Positions 23,343-32,940 of a stretch of 64,000 nucleotides of DNA are shown here, in pieces. The notes beneath the pieces were generated by a model. The model did not search any database, was not told the origin of the DNA, and worked only from the letters and a program-made list of their open reading frames with translations. Source of the stretch: Salticus scenicus (lineage: Eukaryota; Arthropoda; Arachnida; Araneae; Salticidae); assembly GCA_963930645.1 (NCBI GenBank), contig OZ005657.1, forward strand, positions 49,973,153 to 50,037,152, written 5' to 3'. The position numbers and the translations under genes were made by a program. Position 1 is the stretch's first letter, and the number at the start of each line of letters is the position of its first letter.

Positions 23343-24068
23343 GAGTTAAAAATATGAAAAAATACATTACTAAATGTATAATATATGTACCAGCACTGTA
23401 TGCGTATAATACATAATGACAAGGAAGGTCTCCACGACAATCCATGAATATTCCTAAAAACAAGAAAAAGAAAATGCTACTCCAACAACAAAAATCTAAT
23501 CTCTATAATAGGATTACATACACTGTAAAAAAAACGGAAGCTTTTACAGCAAAATGTGCTGGCACCCATATTGCCAGCACATTCTGCTGTTAAATAAGGC
23601 AATTTACAGCGGAAACATCTGTAAAAAAAGACTCTTTTACGGCTGTTTCTGCTGTAAATAACTTCTTTTTTACTTTCCTCTCTCCATGCACCCATATTGC
23701 CAGCATATTATGCTGTAATTCTACCTTTTTTTTTTTTTTTTTTACAGTGTATGCCGCCGAGTAGTTTTTTCAGGAATAGTATTCCACGGCTTATTACAGA
23801 ATCTATCACTGGCAAATGAACAGCTTAGTAAGTGCATTTTTAGCTATAAAATAAAGTATTAAAAATTAGAGTAATTTTTCTTTTCTTTTTTTTTTTTTTT
23901 TTTTTTTTTTGAAAACGAGTTTCAACTGAACGGCTGTGAATTTTCTGACTGTGAAAAAGGAACTTAAAAAAAATCTATTAGATAATGAGAAATTCTAGAA
24001 ACAAATTTCCCCATGGAATAACATGGGTTTTAGGTGGTGATAAAGCTAAGTATTGTACGCTTTTAAGT
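23142..24068. mobile_element. Foldback element copy 2 (FB2), interrupted by a MITE
   Basis: Left arm AGAGCGTACAATAGCTAAC, then CCCATGTTATTCTATGG; right arm CCATGGAATAACATGGG, then GTATTGTACGCTTTTAA. Interior motifs match FB1. Poly(T) tracts and the 229-bp MITE at 23521-23749 interrupt it. Confidence 0.8.
23521..23749. mobile_element. 229-bp MITE with CACTGTAAAAA ends and TA target site
   Basis: TIRs CACTGTAAAAAAAA and TTTTTTTACAGTG, flanked by TA (23519-23520 and 23750-23751), consistent with a Tc1/mariner-like origin. Inside is a perfect 8-bp hairpin (GTGCTGGC and GCCAGCAC around 23559-23583), and the phrase CACCCATATTGCCAGCA occurs twice. Confidence 0.8.
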
Positions 24069-24099
24069 CTCCTCTCTACTTCTTACAATATTGTCGTCG

Positions 24100-24745
24100 T
24101 CAATATATCTTCTTACAAAACTTGTAATAATTTTAATAATTATTAATAACTTTATTTTTAATTCTGTTTACTCATTCGGGCTTACCATTAGCAGAGCGGT
24201 TCTGCGTTCAAAGCTAGTAGATGGGAAGTGCCGAGTTCGATCCCAGGTCGCGCTCATCGACCTAGCCGTTCTCAGTTTTCCGTGTTCTTCTCCGAAACTC
24301 TCGTAAATACGGGCTAGGACCCCTTAGAAAGATCCCCAGATTCCCACGGAGGGCATTTCACCCATAGGCCTAGGGCTCAAGCGTAGTCGATCGGCCTTAA
24401 AACCTACAACAAATCAACCGTTTACTCATTCAGAAAAATCAGAACCCTTAAGTTTCTTTTATTAAAAAAAGAAAATTTTTTTGATATTACAAAAGGCGAA
24501 AAATGCATTTAGTTCATTTTTTTGCATTTTCTAGCACCAAAATAAAATATTAAAAGTTAATTATTACATTCTTTGAAAACAAGGACGGATTTAATGGTTT
24601 TGTATTTTCTAAATGTGAAAACGGAATAAGAAGGGGGGGGGGAGGGGAAAGTCGTTAAAGACAATGAGTAACAATTTTCCCCATAGGATAACATGGTCTG
24701 CGGCTACCGACGTCGACGGTAGATTGAGAGTCCCCTTAAAAAGAA
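24100..24745. mobile_element. Foldback element copy 3 (FB3), interrupted by a SINE
   Basis: FB interior words lie on both sides of the SINE at 24178-24419 (AATTCTGTTTACTCATTC | AGAAAAATCAGAACCC). The right arm ends with CCATAGGATAACATGG. Confidence 0.65.
24178..24419 (+). mobile_element. Full-length SINE with 12-bp target duplication
   Basis: A-box-like AGCAGAGCGGTTCTGC, B-box-like GAGTTCGATCCC, full body and 3' end. The direct repeat GTTTACTCATTC flanks it (24166-24177 and 24420-24431). It landed inside FB3. Confidence 0.92.
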
Positions 24746-26014
24746 CAGATCTCAATCTCAGGGGAAAAATTCTTTTCAAAATTTGGCAGCCATTTAAAAA
24801 CTAGTACGTTGTGTCCATTAGCAAAATTTCCTTCTACATTTTCTAATCAAATTCGCGAATTTCGACTAAAACAAGTGACCCAATGTTATACAATTACTCG
24901 ATACCGAATATATCTGTTTACTATAAGCTATTTTTTTTTCCCCGTTGTATGCGTATAAATAAAAACTACATAATAAAGAAATTTTAACGTGTTTTTACCA
25001 GGAAAAATCATACATAACAATCATAAGCTTTATCTTCATATGCATAATTTTATTTTTCATCTCATGTTGAAATAAACTTTGATACATTTAGTAAAAATTT
25101 TACTGTGAAAAAAAAAAAAAAAAAAAAAACAGTTTTTTAATAATAATAATAATAATGATAATAATAAACACTGAATACTAATGCTCCTTATAGACTACAT
25201 CATAAAAATTGCATTTTTTCATCTATATTTATTTATTTATTTTTTAAATGTACAAGAAAAACAAAAGAGAACTTTGTTTAACATTATCACAGATATATGA
25301 TTTAACCACTCGTTTTAAATATATTGACGAGTGTTTTTTTTTTTTTTTTTTTTTAACTACTCATATTGAAAATCTATATCTCCAGGGTTCAGTAAATTTC
25401 ATGTCATCACGTATACAAAAAAATTAAGCCTGGTTGACTATTACTATTACAAATATATGTATAATATATATTAATTTCCCCAATGACTGAATAAAAATAA
25501 TCTTCATTATATACATTTATACGAATTTTTATCTTATTCCACTACACTAAAAATGAGGCAAAAACAGAATGACCGCTCTACCTGTTGAGCGATATTCACC
25601 AAAAGTTGATAGACACCAACTTATGTGAAGATGCAAACTAAATGAAAAATTTCCTAAAATTTAAAAATTTACATCTTGAACTAACGCTGGCACATTATTA
25701 TTATTATTATTATTATTTTCTTTTTTTTTTTTTTTTTTTTTTTTTTTGTCACACATGGACAAGCAGAAGTTTCAGAAATGGTCAAACCGCTTTCAAGAAC
25801 TCTTAAAATGTATGAAACGTCAAAAACAGAAATCGATTTTTTTTTCTTTTAATAAATAAAGTACTTTCTTCATATATGAATACATTATAGAAAATAATAA
25901 TAATAATAATAATAATAATTAGGCTGGAAGATCATTCATTTTTGACGGCCTCGGAAATTTTGAAGAATTCACAGCATAATATTGTAGTATATATATAATT
26001 CAGTATTATATGGT
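24746..26014. other. AT-rich stretch without a gene
   Basis: Poly(A) 25109-25130, (AAT)n 25139-25160, poly(T) 25327-25353 and 25720-25747, (AAT)n 25892-25920. A tRNA-like word on the - strand near 25570-25605 (GCTCAACAGGTAGAGCGG) resembles an A box, but no complete tRNA folds around it. Confidence 0.5.
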
Positions 26015-26145
26015 TTGGTTTAAGGGGTCGCTCTGCGGTTATCTTTTTGAAGATGAAGGTTCATTAGGCTGAGACCTACAGCTTAAAGTGAATTCTGAAC
26101 TACTAATGAACATCCCTGACTGAACCAGGATTTGAACTTCAGTAC
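26015..26145 (-). mobile_element. Possible relic of a second tRNA-derived SINE family
   Basis: The - strand contains GAAGTTCAAATCCTGGTTCA, a good B-box-like sequence, but the body does not match the main SINE family. Confidence 0.35.
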
Positions 26146-26149
26146 TGTA

Positions 26150-27003
26150 TGATTGGTTGGGTGTAGGGTTTAAGGTCAATTGATTACGCTAGGGTCCTAG
26201 GCAGGGACCGATTTACTCACTTGAAGGCCCAGGGCACTCATGTTCAATGGGCCCCTTTTCCTTGTACTTTAATATTACAACATACAAAACATACTGCATA
26301 TTTTTTAATCACACATCTAAAAATTCTCTTCACTTCACTTCACTTTTCATTTTATTGGTAAGAGTAAGGCTTAACTAGATCTGATGCTTGTCTATCGGAT
26401 CTACGTACATTGCGCCCATGTATCTGTGCTGTAGTGCATGCCTTGCATTTAGTTAGCTTTAGTAAGAGTTTGGAATGCAGTATCGGTAGTATTAAGTTGT
26501 ATTTGCATTTAGCGAAAATATTGTAATTTTTTTGATGTGCTGATAGTTTGCTTGAAAGATCATACCGCCTATTTATAAAACAGTGCAGTAACACAATTAG
26601 TAGTATATATGCAGTAATACAGTGCAGTATAAATTTTAATAATCCATTGACGAAAAAACAAAAAACAACAATCATTATAGCAAAATTTGGAAAATTTTCG
26701 TTTTAACTATTTTTTTAAATGTGCGATGGAATTTCTTGGAGGCCTCTTCAGCATGAGGGCCCAGGGCACATGCCCCGAATGCCCTGCCTTAAATCAGGCA
26801 CTGGTCCTAGGTCTATAGGTGGAGCGCTCACATTGTGTGTGTGGGGGGGTCTTTCTAAGGGGTGCTAGCCCGTATTTACGCGAGTTTCGGAGAAAACCAC
26901 GGGAAACTTTGAACGGCTAGATCGATGAGCGCGACGTGGAATCGAACCTGGCACTTCCCATCTACCAGCTTTGGAGGCAGAACCACTCGACCGCTTATGG
27001 GCC
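26150..27003 (-). mobile_element. SINE (minus strand) split by a hAT insertion
   Basis: Right piece (26812-27003): GGTCGAGTGGTTCTGCCTCC, CTGGTAGATGGGAAGTGCC, GGTTCGATTCC, GTAAATACGGGCTAGCACC. Left piece (26150-26201): the 3' end and CCAACC-type tail. The two pieces share GTCCTAGG, the target duplication of the hAT between them. Confidence 0.9.
26202..26803. mobile_element. Non-autonomous hAT nested inside a SINE
   Basis: Ends CAGGGACCGATTTA and TAAATCAGGCACTG. A perfect 8-bp target duplication GTCCTAGG (26194-26201 and 26804-26811) lies in SINE sequence. Interior blocks GGCCCAGGGCAC near both ends are typical subterminal sequence. ORFs inside do not resemble a transposase. Confidence 0.9.
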
Positions 27004-27009
27004 CCTGGA

Positions 27010-27665
27010 AATGTCTCCCTAATTTTTTCAGCAAAATAAAGGCACCGCAGCGGTTAATCTGTTGATAATAAATATTTAGAATTCAGTACAAAAATTTACT
27101 AATTGAAATTCGTGTTGTCAGAACAGGATGGAAAGAAAGGCTTTTCTGGATTTTCCTTACTGGAAGATGTGAATTTGAAACACTTTTTTTTTTCAACAGT
27201 CCATCATAAAAGCAATAAGCATAACATTTGAGATATAACTAAGATTTTCTATCTTAATAATTTTCTCTCAACGTCTGTAAGTACTCAGACGCATCTCAGT
27301 AATTTATTGATTTAAAGATTTTAATAATCTCTGCATTCATTTATTTATATTTAAAATTTTTAGTGCAGATCGACAGGAGTCATTAAAAATACAGGATGTT
27401 TCCAGAGTTCGAAAATATCACTAAAGGATTTTCCAAATTCCCACAAAAAAGGGCATTACCGAGTCCATATATTTTTCTGTATTGAATGTTTAGAAGGAGA
27501 ATGTATTTAACAGTTTATGGCCAAGTGAAATCGGGTTACCAAAAATTTTGGACTTCAAAATAATTCACCATAGCAATGTTTGAACATAGCATCGCTGATT
27601 TTGATTGTAAACGTCTAAAATATTATAATTAAATTGAAGATTTTCTTTGCGTTTAGTTATTTTAA
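27010..27665. other. AT-rich stretch without a gene
   Basis: Nothing recognisable. Confidence 0.45.
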
Positions 27666-27667
27666 TA

Positions 27668-28259
27668 TTGGGTTGTTCGGAAAGTCATTTCGTTTTTCTC
27701 AGCAGAGGACTTAATTGTATTTTTTTCACACCTTCTTCACATTTAAGTTGCATTGCCATTACATATTGTGACAGCTGATATGGCAAGGCTTGCTTGTGAA
27801 AAAGGTCGTTTTATTCTGCTCAATAGTTTTTGATTGGTGCCCTATCAAATAAAGAAAAACAGAAGCGACATTTTCGGCATATTTTGTTTTTGCTATCAAA
27901 AATGCGAAAATACTATTCAAACAAGGAAAAAAAGTATACGATGTGTTCACAGAAAATTTATTTAAAGAACGCTATTGTCAAAACTGGTTTACCAAATTTT
28001 GTTCTGGCAATTTTGAGTTGAAGATGTATAACCAAAGAATACAGATATTCTTTGGTATAACGTCCTAGAAAACCAGTTTGTGCTAATGAAGACAAAATAA
28101 AGTATTGATTTATGAAAAACTGCCAAATAACAACTCGTGAGATCGCTAAGAAACCGATCAAAGTGGAGAATATATAATTCATTAAAATATTTATACAATA
28201 TAAGAAAATAGTCTTTCATTTTCGAAGGAAAAAACGAAATTACTTTCCGAACAACCCAA
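27668..28259 (+). mobile_element. Mariner-type element, internally deleted (592 bp)
   Basis: TIRs TTGGGTTGTTCGGAAAGTCA (27668) and the inverted copy ending GAACAACCCAA (28259), flanked by TA (27666-27667 and 28260-28261). The interior keeps only a broken N-terminal transposase region. Confidence 0.9.
27866..28040 (+). pseudogene. Mariner transposase N-terminal fragment
   Basis: Reading with one frameshift, the segment encodes FRHIL followed by YDVFTENLFKERYC and NWFTKFCSGNFEL. This is the helix-turn-helix region near the N-terminus of mariner transposases, where ...W..KF..G.F.L is well conserved. Stops and the missing DDE/D catalytic part mean it is inactive. Confidence 0.8.
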
Positions 28260-28261
28260 TA

Positions 28262-28615
28262 TATTTGTTATTGTGCTTCTTTCCTAAATTTCCTAAATTC
28301 TTATTTGATTTACTTTAAAAATTGTTATTTGATCTTTTCTAAATTCTTATTAAATTCAAATCAGATTATTAAATTAAAAAGGATGGCAAGCACCGAGCTA
28401 AACTTAAATAATTACTAGTTACCTATAATATATATATATATATATATTAACTATTTGTTAAATCTTTACATATACTAAAAGAAGATGTGTGTTGTCTGTC
28501 GCTTTGTAACCAAACGGTTGATTGCAGAGCTACAAAATTTTGCATAGGTCCGTTTTGACCTCTGCTACTTTCTGGGGCACTAAATGTAATGAAATTAACA
28601 TAATTTTTCAGATGC
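28262..28615. other. AT-rich stretch without a gene
   Basis: (TA)n at 28430-28448. No gene seen. Confidence 0.45.
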
Positions 28616-28619
28616 GCGA

Positions 28620-29187
28620 AAGCATATTTTCAGTTTAAAATGAATTGACATTAATGTTTTCATATAACATAAAAGAATTATGATACATTACAGGATATAA
28701 GTGGAAATAGATGAAAGTAGGATCTTAGTTAGTATTAATCATTTTTAATACCTTCACATTGTTTGATGAATAAAAATATTTTCGATTTGACATTCTATCT
28801 GTATGTGTGACTTCTGTTAGTCCGCAAAAATAAATTTTTGTTTATATGTATAACTGTCTTCTAAAGGATCAGCTGTTTTGCTTATGGATATTCTATTGCT
28901 TGGGCTATATAATACCTTTAAAAAGTAGATACTAAAAGTTTTTGTTTAAAAATGCATGCAATTATTTTTTACGTTTCTTTTCCTCTTTCTTTTCCTTTCT
29001 TTCCTCTCTTCTCCTCCTAACCCCCCCCCCCCCTCCTCCACCTTTTTTTTTTTTTTTTTTTTTTTTTTGATTGCGCCGGGTCGAGCGCAATTCTATTGTT
29101 TCTTGTCCGGACCGGGCCCAGGCTGAACATTCAAATACCATACTGGGCCGGACACGGGCCTTGAGATTTAGGCACGTGCAGACCTCT
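28620..29187. mobile_element. hAT-type transposon, copy 2 (right part)
   Basis: It aligns with the right half of the hAT at 2501-3607: ATTGTTTGATGAAT, ATATTTTCGATTTGAC, TTTGTTTATAT, then a long poly(T), then GGGCCGG-type blocks and the end GTGCAGACCTCTA. The left TIR was not found, so it is truncated or decayed. Confidence 0.8.
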
Positions 29188-29702
29188 ATCCTGAAGTTCT
29201 TAATAATTTCTGTTTTCTTTTCTTAATTTTTTTCCCAAATTTTCCTAAAGCTAATTACAGGGGTGTGCCAGGAAGTTTTGGGTCATTCTATGCTAAATCA
29301 GCACAAAAAAAAAAAAAAAAAAAAAAAAAACACCAGCGTTTTTGACCTGACCCCTAAGGTTTTTATGAAATTGGGCTCATTTATTTGTTCTATTGAGAAA
29401 TGAATGTATACCAATTAATAAGTCCATACCTCTTTTAGTCTTTGTTATACAGGGCTGCAAAAATGGGTGAAATATGCAAATTTTCAAAATTCGTCTTACA
29501 ATTGTACCCATATTTTGTTTTCTAATGAACTTAGAGATATAAGATTGGTATCATTAGAAAGCTTATAATACAGGCTTTTAAACGATATATCACATGTATA
29601 TATATTTTTTAAATTTTCATTTTAACGTCAAACATTTTTACCTTTGACTTTCAATATTTAAAAAACTTTAAAACTTTTTCACACCCCATAAAATTAAAGA
29701 CA

Positions 29703-29746
29703 GCATAACCGGTTTAGAAAAGACGTGGCCTTTCTTCATCAGATGC
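29703..29746 (-). ncRNA. Hammerhead-ribozyme-like motif, probably inactivated
   Basis: On the - strand: GCAT, CTGATGA, one extra A, a stem II (GAAAGG / CTTTTC with one G-T wobble), then TAAA in place of GAAA, a palindromic ACCGGT, T, and ATGC. Stem I pairs GCAT with ATGC, where the sister copy at 30123-30166 pairs GCAC with GTGC: a compensated change. The GAAA-to-TAAA change hits a core catalytic residue. Confidence 0.55.
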
Positions 29747-30122
29747 AAAAAACATGTGCTACTGCCTTGGAGGCAAAAGTAAGACTGAAAGCAGGGTAAA
29801 AACCAGAGGGGAAGGAGCAACACATCCAACCAATAAGGAGCCTCATGCAAAACCAATCAGAGAGGAACACAACCAAAGAAAGAGGAAACAAAAGAAAATA
29901 AATAAATAAATAAATAATAATAAATACAATTAATTATTCTTTCCCTCCTTTTTTCTTTTATTTTGTGTGTGTGTGTGTGTTTTCATCTTTTTTTGGTTGT
30001 GCTCCTCTCTAATTGGTCTTGCATGAGGCTTCTTATTAGTAGGTTGTGTTGCTTCTCCCCATCTGGTTTGTACCCTGCTTTCAGTATTGCTTTTGCCTCC
30101 AGGGCAGTAGCACGTGTTTTTT

Positions 30123-30166
30123 GCACCTGATGAAGAAAGGCCGCGTCCTTTCGAAACCGGTTGTGC
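30123..30166 (+). ncRNA. Hammerhead-ribozyme-like motif with intact core
   Basis: Order of parts: stem I GCAC (30123-30126), CTGATGA (30127-30133), extra A, stem II GAAAGG/CCTTTC (30135-30140 and 30147-30152) closing a CCGCGT loop, GAAA (30153-30156), self-complementary ACCGGT (30156-30161) as a minimal stem III that would need dimer formation, T (30162) at the expected cleavage position, then stem I strand GTGC (30163-30166). The conserved core and three-way topology match the hammerhead family. The unpaired A before stem II and the very short stem I are departures that could weaken activity. Confidence 0.6.
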
Positions 30167-31045
30167 TGTCTTTAATTTTATGGTGTGTGAAGAAGTTTTA
30201 AAGTTTAAATATTAAGTATAAACCAGATTTTTATTTAGTTTTGACTTTCAATATCTCAAAAAGTAAAACTTAAGTTATGTTAGTAGGAAAATACTGATGG
30301 AGGGTTTCATTTTAATTTATAACTCAGTATCCCATGGCCGTCCCATGTTGAAACTTACAATTATAGATAATAAACGTAAGAATAACATATAATTTTTAAA
30401 AGAAAATTAAATATGTGTTTTTTGAGATATTGAAGGTCAAATGTCAAAATGTTTGACCTTAAAAAAAAAAAAAATTAAAATATATACATATGATATATAA
30501 TTTAAAAGCCTGCATTATAAGCATTTTAATGATATCAATCTTATATCTCTAAGTTGATTAGGGAACAAAATATGGCAGGGCCCGACTTAGACTATCTGGA
30601 GCCCCGGGGAATGCTTATTCTGAAGGGCCCCCGTACGGTGGCATAAGAGGTTTTTTGGTTGCAGATTTTCTGCATATGCCTGTTTGGGGGCCCCTAGTTA
30701 AATATGTGCTTTTTGAGATATCGAAAGTCAAAGGTCAAAATGCTTGACCTTAAAATGAAAAATTTTAAATATATATATATGTGATATATCATTTGAAAGC
30801 CTGTATTATAAGCTTTCTAATGATATCAATCTTATTTCTCTAAGTTAACTAGAAAACAAAATATGGGTACATTTGTAGTAGACGAATTTTTAAATTTTGC
30901 ATTTTTTTACAAATTTTTGCAGCCCTGTATATAAAAAACTAAAATAGGAAGGGACTTTTTAATTGGTATACATTCATATCTCTATAAAACAAATAAATGA
31001 GCCCAATTTCATAAAAATCTGAGGGGTCAAGTTTTTAGCTATGTT

Positions 31046-32394
31046 GTTTTGACATGCGTTTGACCTTTTTATGTTACTGAGTGAGAGAAAATTATGTTAT
31101 GACAGCACTCTCAAAGTTATACTTAAATCACTCATCGTCACTTTATGTGCAAACATTGCACAATGATTTCAGTTTAATCCCTTCACGCATAATAAATGCA
31201 GTCTACAAATTATTACATATACACATACTTAATGTGGATTGTATGCTGAAACCTTCTTTCAGAGATTGTGTGTATATGTGTATATTTTTGAGTTAAATGC
31301 AGATTGTCTATCCCTTTTCCCTGTATTCATACAAATAAGAGGTAGTAGGATTACTAGATTTGGCTGTTTATCCTTAGTTTTTGTGGGGGAAAATTGCGCA
31401 TTGTGTTTAAATTATTCAAAAATTATTATTGAAGGAATTGGTGTTGAATAATAAAAAAAAAAAAAAAGTATTACATGTTGATAAATACGTTAAGTTATTA
31501 TTTCAAAGAATAGTATGTATGTGCGTTTATATAAGTACAGATACAATACTGAATGGACTCAAAATAACTTAATACAATTTTTTAAACTTATAAATTTACA
31601 ATTATAATTTAATCTATCAAAATATTAATTTAATTTTTATATATTTTCAGAAGTCTGAATTTAATGAAAAGATGTTTCTACTGAAATTATTGTAATTAAT
31701 AATAATAATAAATATATAAATAAAAAGCATTCATTTAGTATTACACGTATTTTAAATTTTATGCATATAGCTGCATTTAATGTTTTTGAAATAACTGTCA
31801 TTAAAATTTAGAAAATATTTATGACGTAAGTTCATCTCTCTAGCATTCTGTACATGTTTTTCAATGCCTTGAAATTTATATATGTTGCTCATGTCTACTG
31901 TGGCATGATTTCTATTGAAAACAATGCGATTATAATTATTGCCTTGTTAACAAGTTTTCACTAAATCAGGTACATTATGGTCGATAAGTTGTTTAAAGCC
32001 ATTTTTAATTTTTTTTTTATATATATCACAAAGCATAATGAAAGTAACATACATTATTTAGATGCAAAAGGCATTTTTCTGATTGAGTATAGCATGATTA
32101 GTATTAATGACTGGTTTACAGGGCTATGCAAGAATATTCAGATGCGTCATGGGTTTTAAACAAAATAGCTGTAGCAATATTTTAAATGATATCCATTTTT
32201 TCCCCCTATGTAACCTTTTTTTTAAAGAATATTATATAATGCGTATGCAATTTCAAACAATTTTCAAGGCTACAAAAAGTATTTTATGATTTCTTTTTAA
32301 AAAGAAAGAATTTTTAAGGTGCTATTACTTTGGTAAAATACATTGAAGGTGAACAAATTTTTAATGGAAAAATGAAGTTGGAAAAGCTGTATAA
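31046..32394. other. AT-rich stretch without a gene
   Basis: No recognisable gene or repeat. Short ORFs at 31081-31296 and 31239-31451 have no recognisable features. Confidence 0.5.
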
Positions 32395-32396
32395 TA

Positions 32397-32723
32397 CAGT
32401 AAAACCTCTCTGAAAGTCCTCCTCTATTTATGAGCCAGCTTTTTCCAGTCCCCAATTTTTCCACGAGGACTTCATACTATTTTAACTCTATTACAGGAGG
32501 AAAGAGGGACACGCTTAGGTAGATTTCACAGTGGCCTCAATGACCTAAACTGTATTCATGCGAGTTTCGAAAAAATAAATTTTATTTCTACAATATTTTT
32601 AATTCAATAAAAATACCTTAAAAGCGCAAACACCTTCTGAAGGTTGGAATTGATTCGCTGGTTGGATGGATCCGTTGTCCGTTCAATAATTATTTAGGAG
32701 TGTCTGTTAAGGAGGTTTATAGC
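32397..32723. mobile_element. Possible pogo/Tigger-like MITE
   Basis: Left end CAGTAAAACCTCTCTGAAAG preceded by TA. The right side holds GTCTGTTAAGGAGGTTTATA, a rough inverted match. No coding sequence. Confidence 0.4.
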
Positions 32724-32892
32724 ATTATAATAATTTGGCTATGCATATATTTTGTCATGGATCTATGCGTATATGTAGATAGATATACTTATCGCAAACA
32801 AATTTTTGCTTATTACTGTTTTTTTTTTTTACCATGTTTTTTTATTTTTTTTTATTTTTTATTTTAATTTTTTTATTAATTAACTTCGATTC

Positions 32893-32940
32893 TTGTGTGT
32901 TTGTTTGTGGGTTTGTTTGTGGGTTTGTTTGTGGGTTTGT
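32893..32940 (+). repeat. 12-bp minisatellite GTTTGTTTGTGG
   Basis: About four copies of GTTTGTTTGTGG immediately before the 147-bp satellite. Confidence 0.85.

Larger units (their letters stand above)
29338..31045. mobile_element. 1.7-kb palindromic element with hammerhead-like motifs
   Basis: The outer arms (about 29338-29660 and 30705-31045) and inner arms (about 29663-29883 and 29990-30200) are inverted copies of each other around a centre of AT/GT-rich low complexity (29885-29985). An extra copy of part of the right outer arm lies at about 30415-30590. Between the two right-arm copies is a GC-rich piece that begins CAGGGCCCGACTTAG, reminiscent of a hAT end. The inner arms carry the hammerhead-like motifs at 30123-30166 and 29703-29746. 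Hammerhead ribozymes are known in Penelope-like elements and retrozymes, so a relative of those is possible. No reverse transcriptase is visible. Confidence 0.75.
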
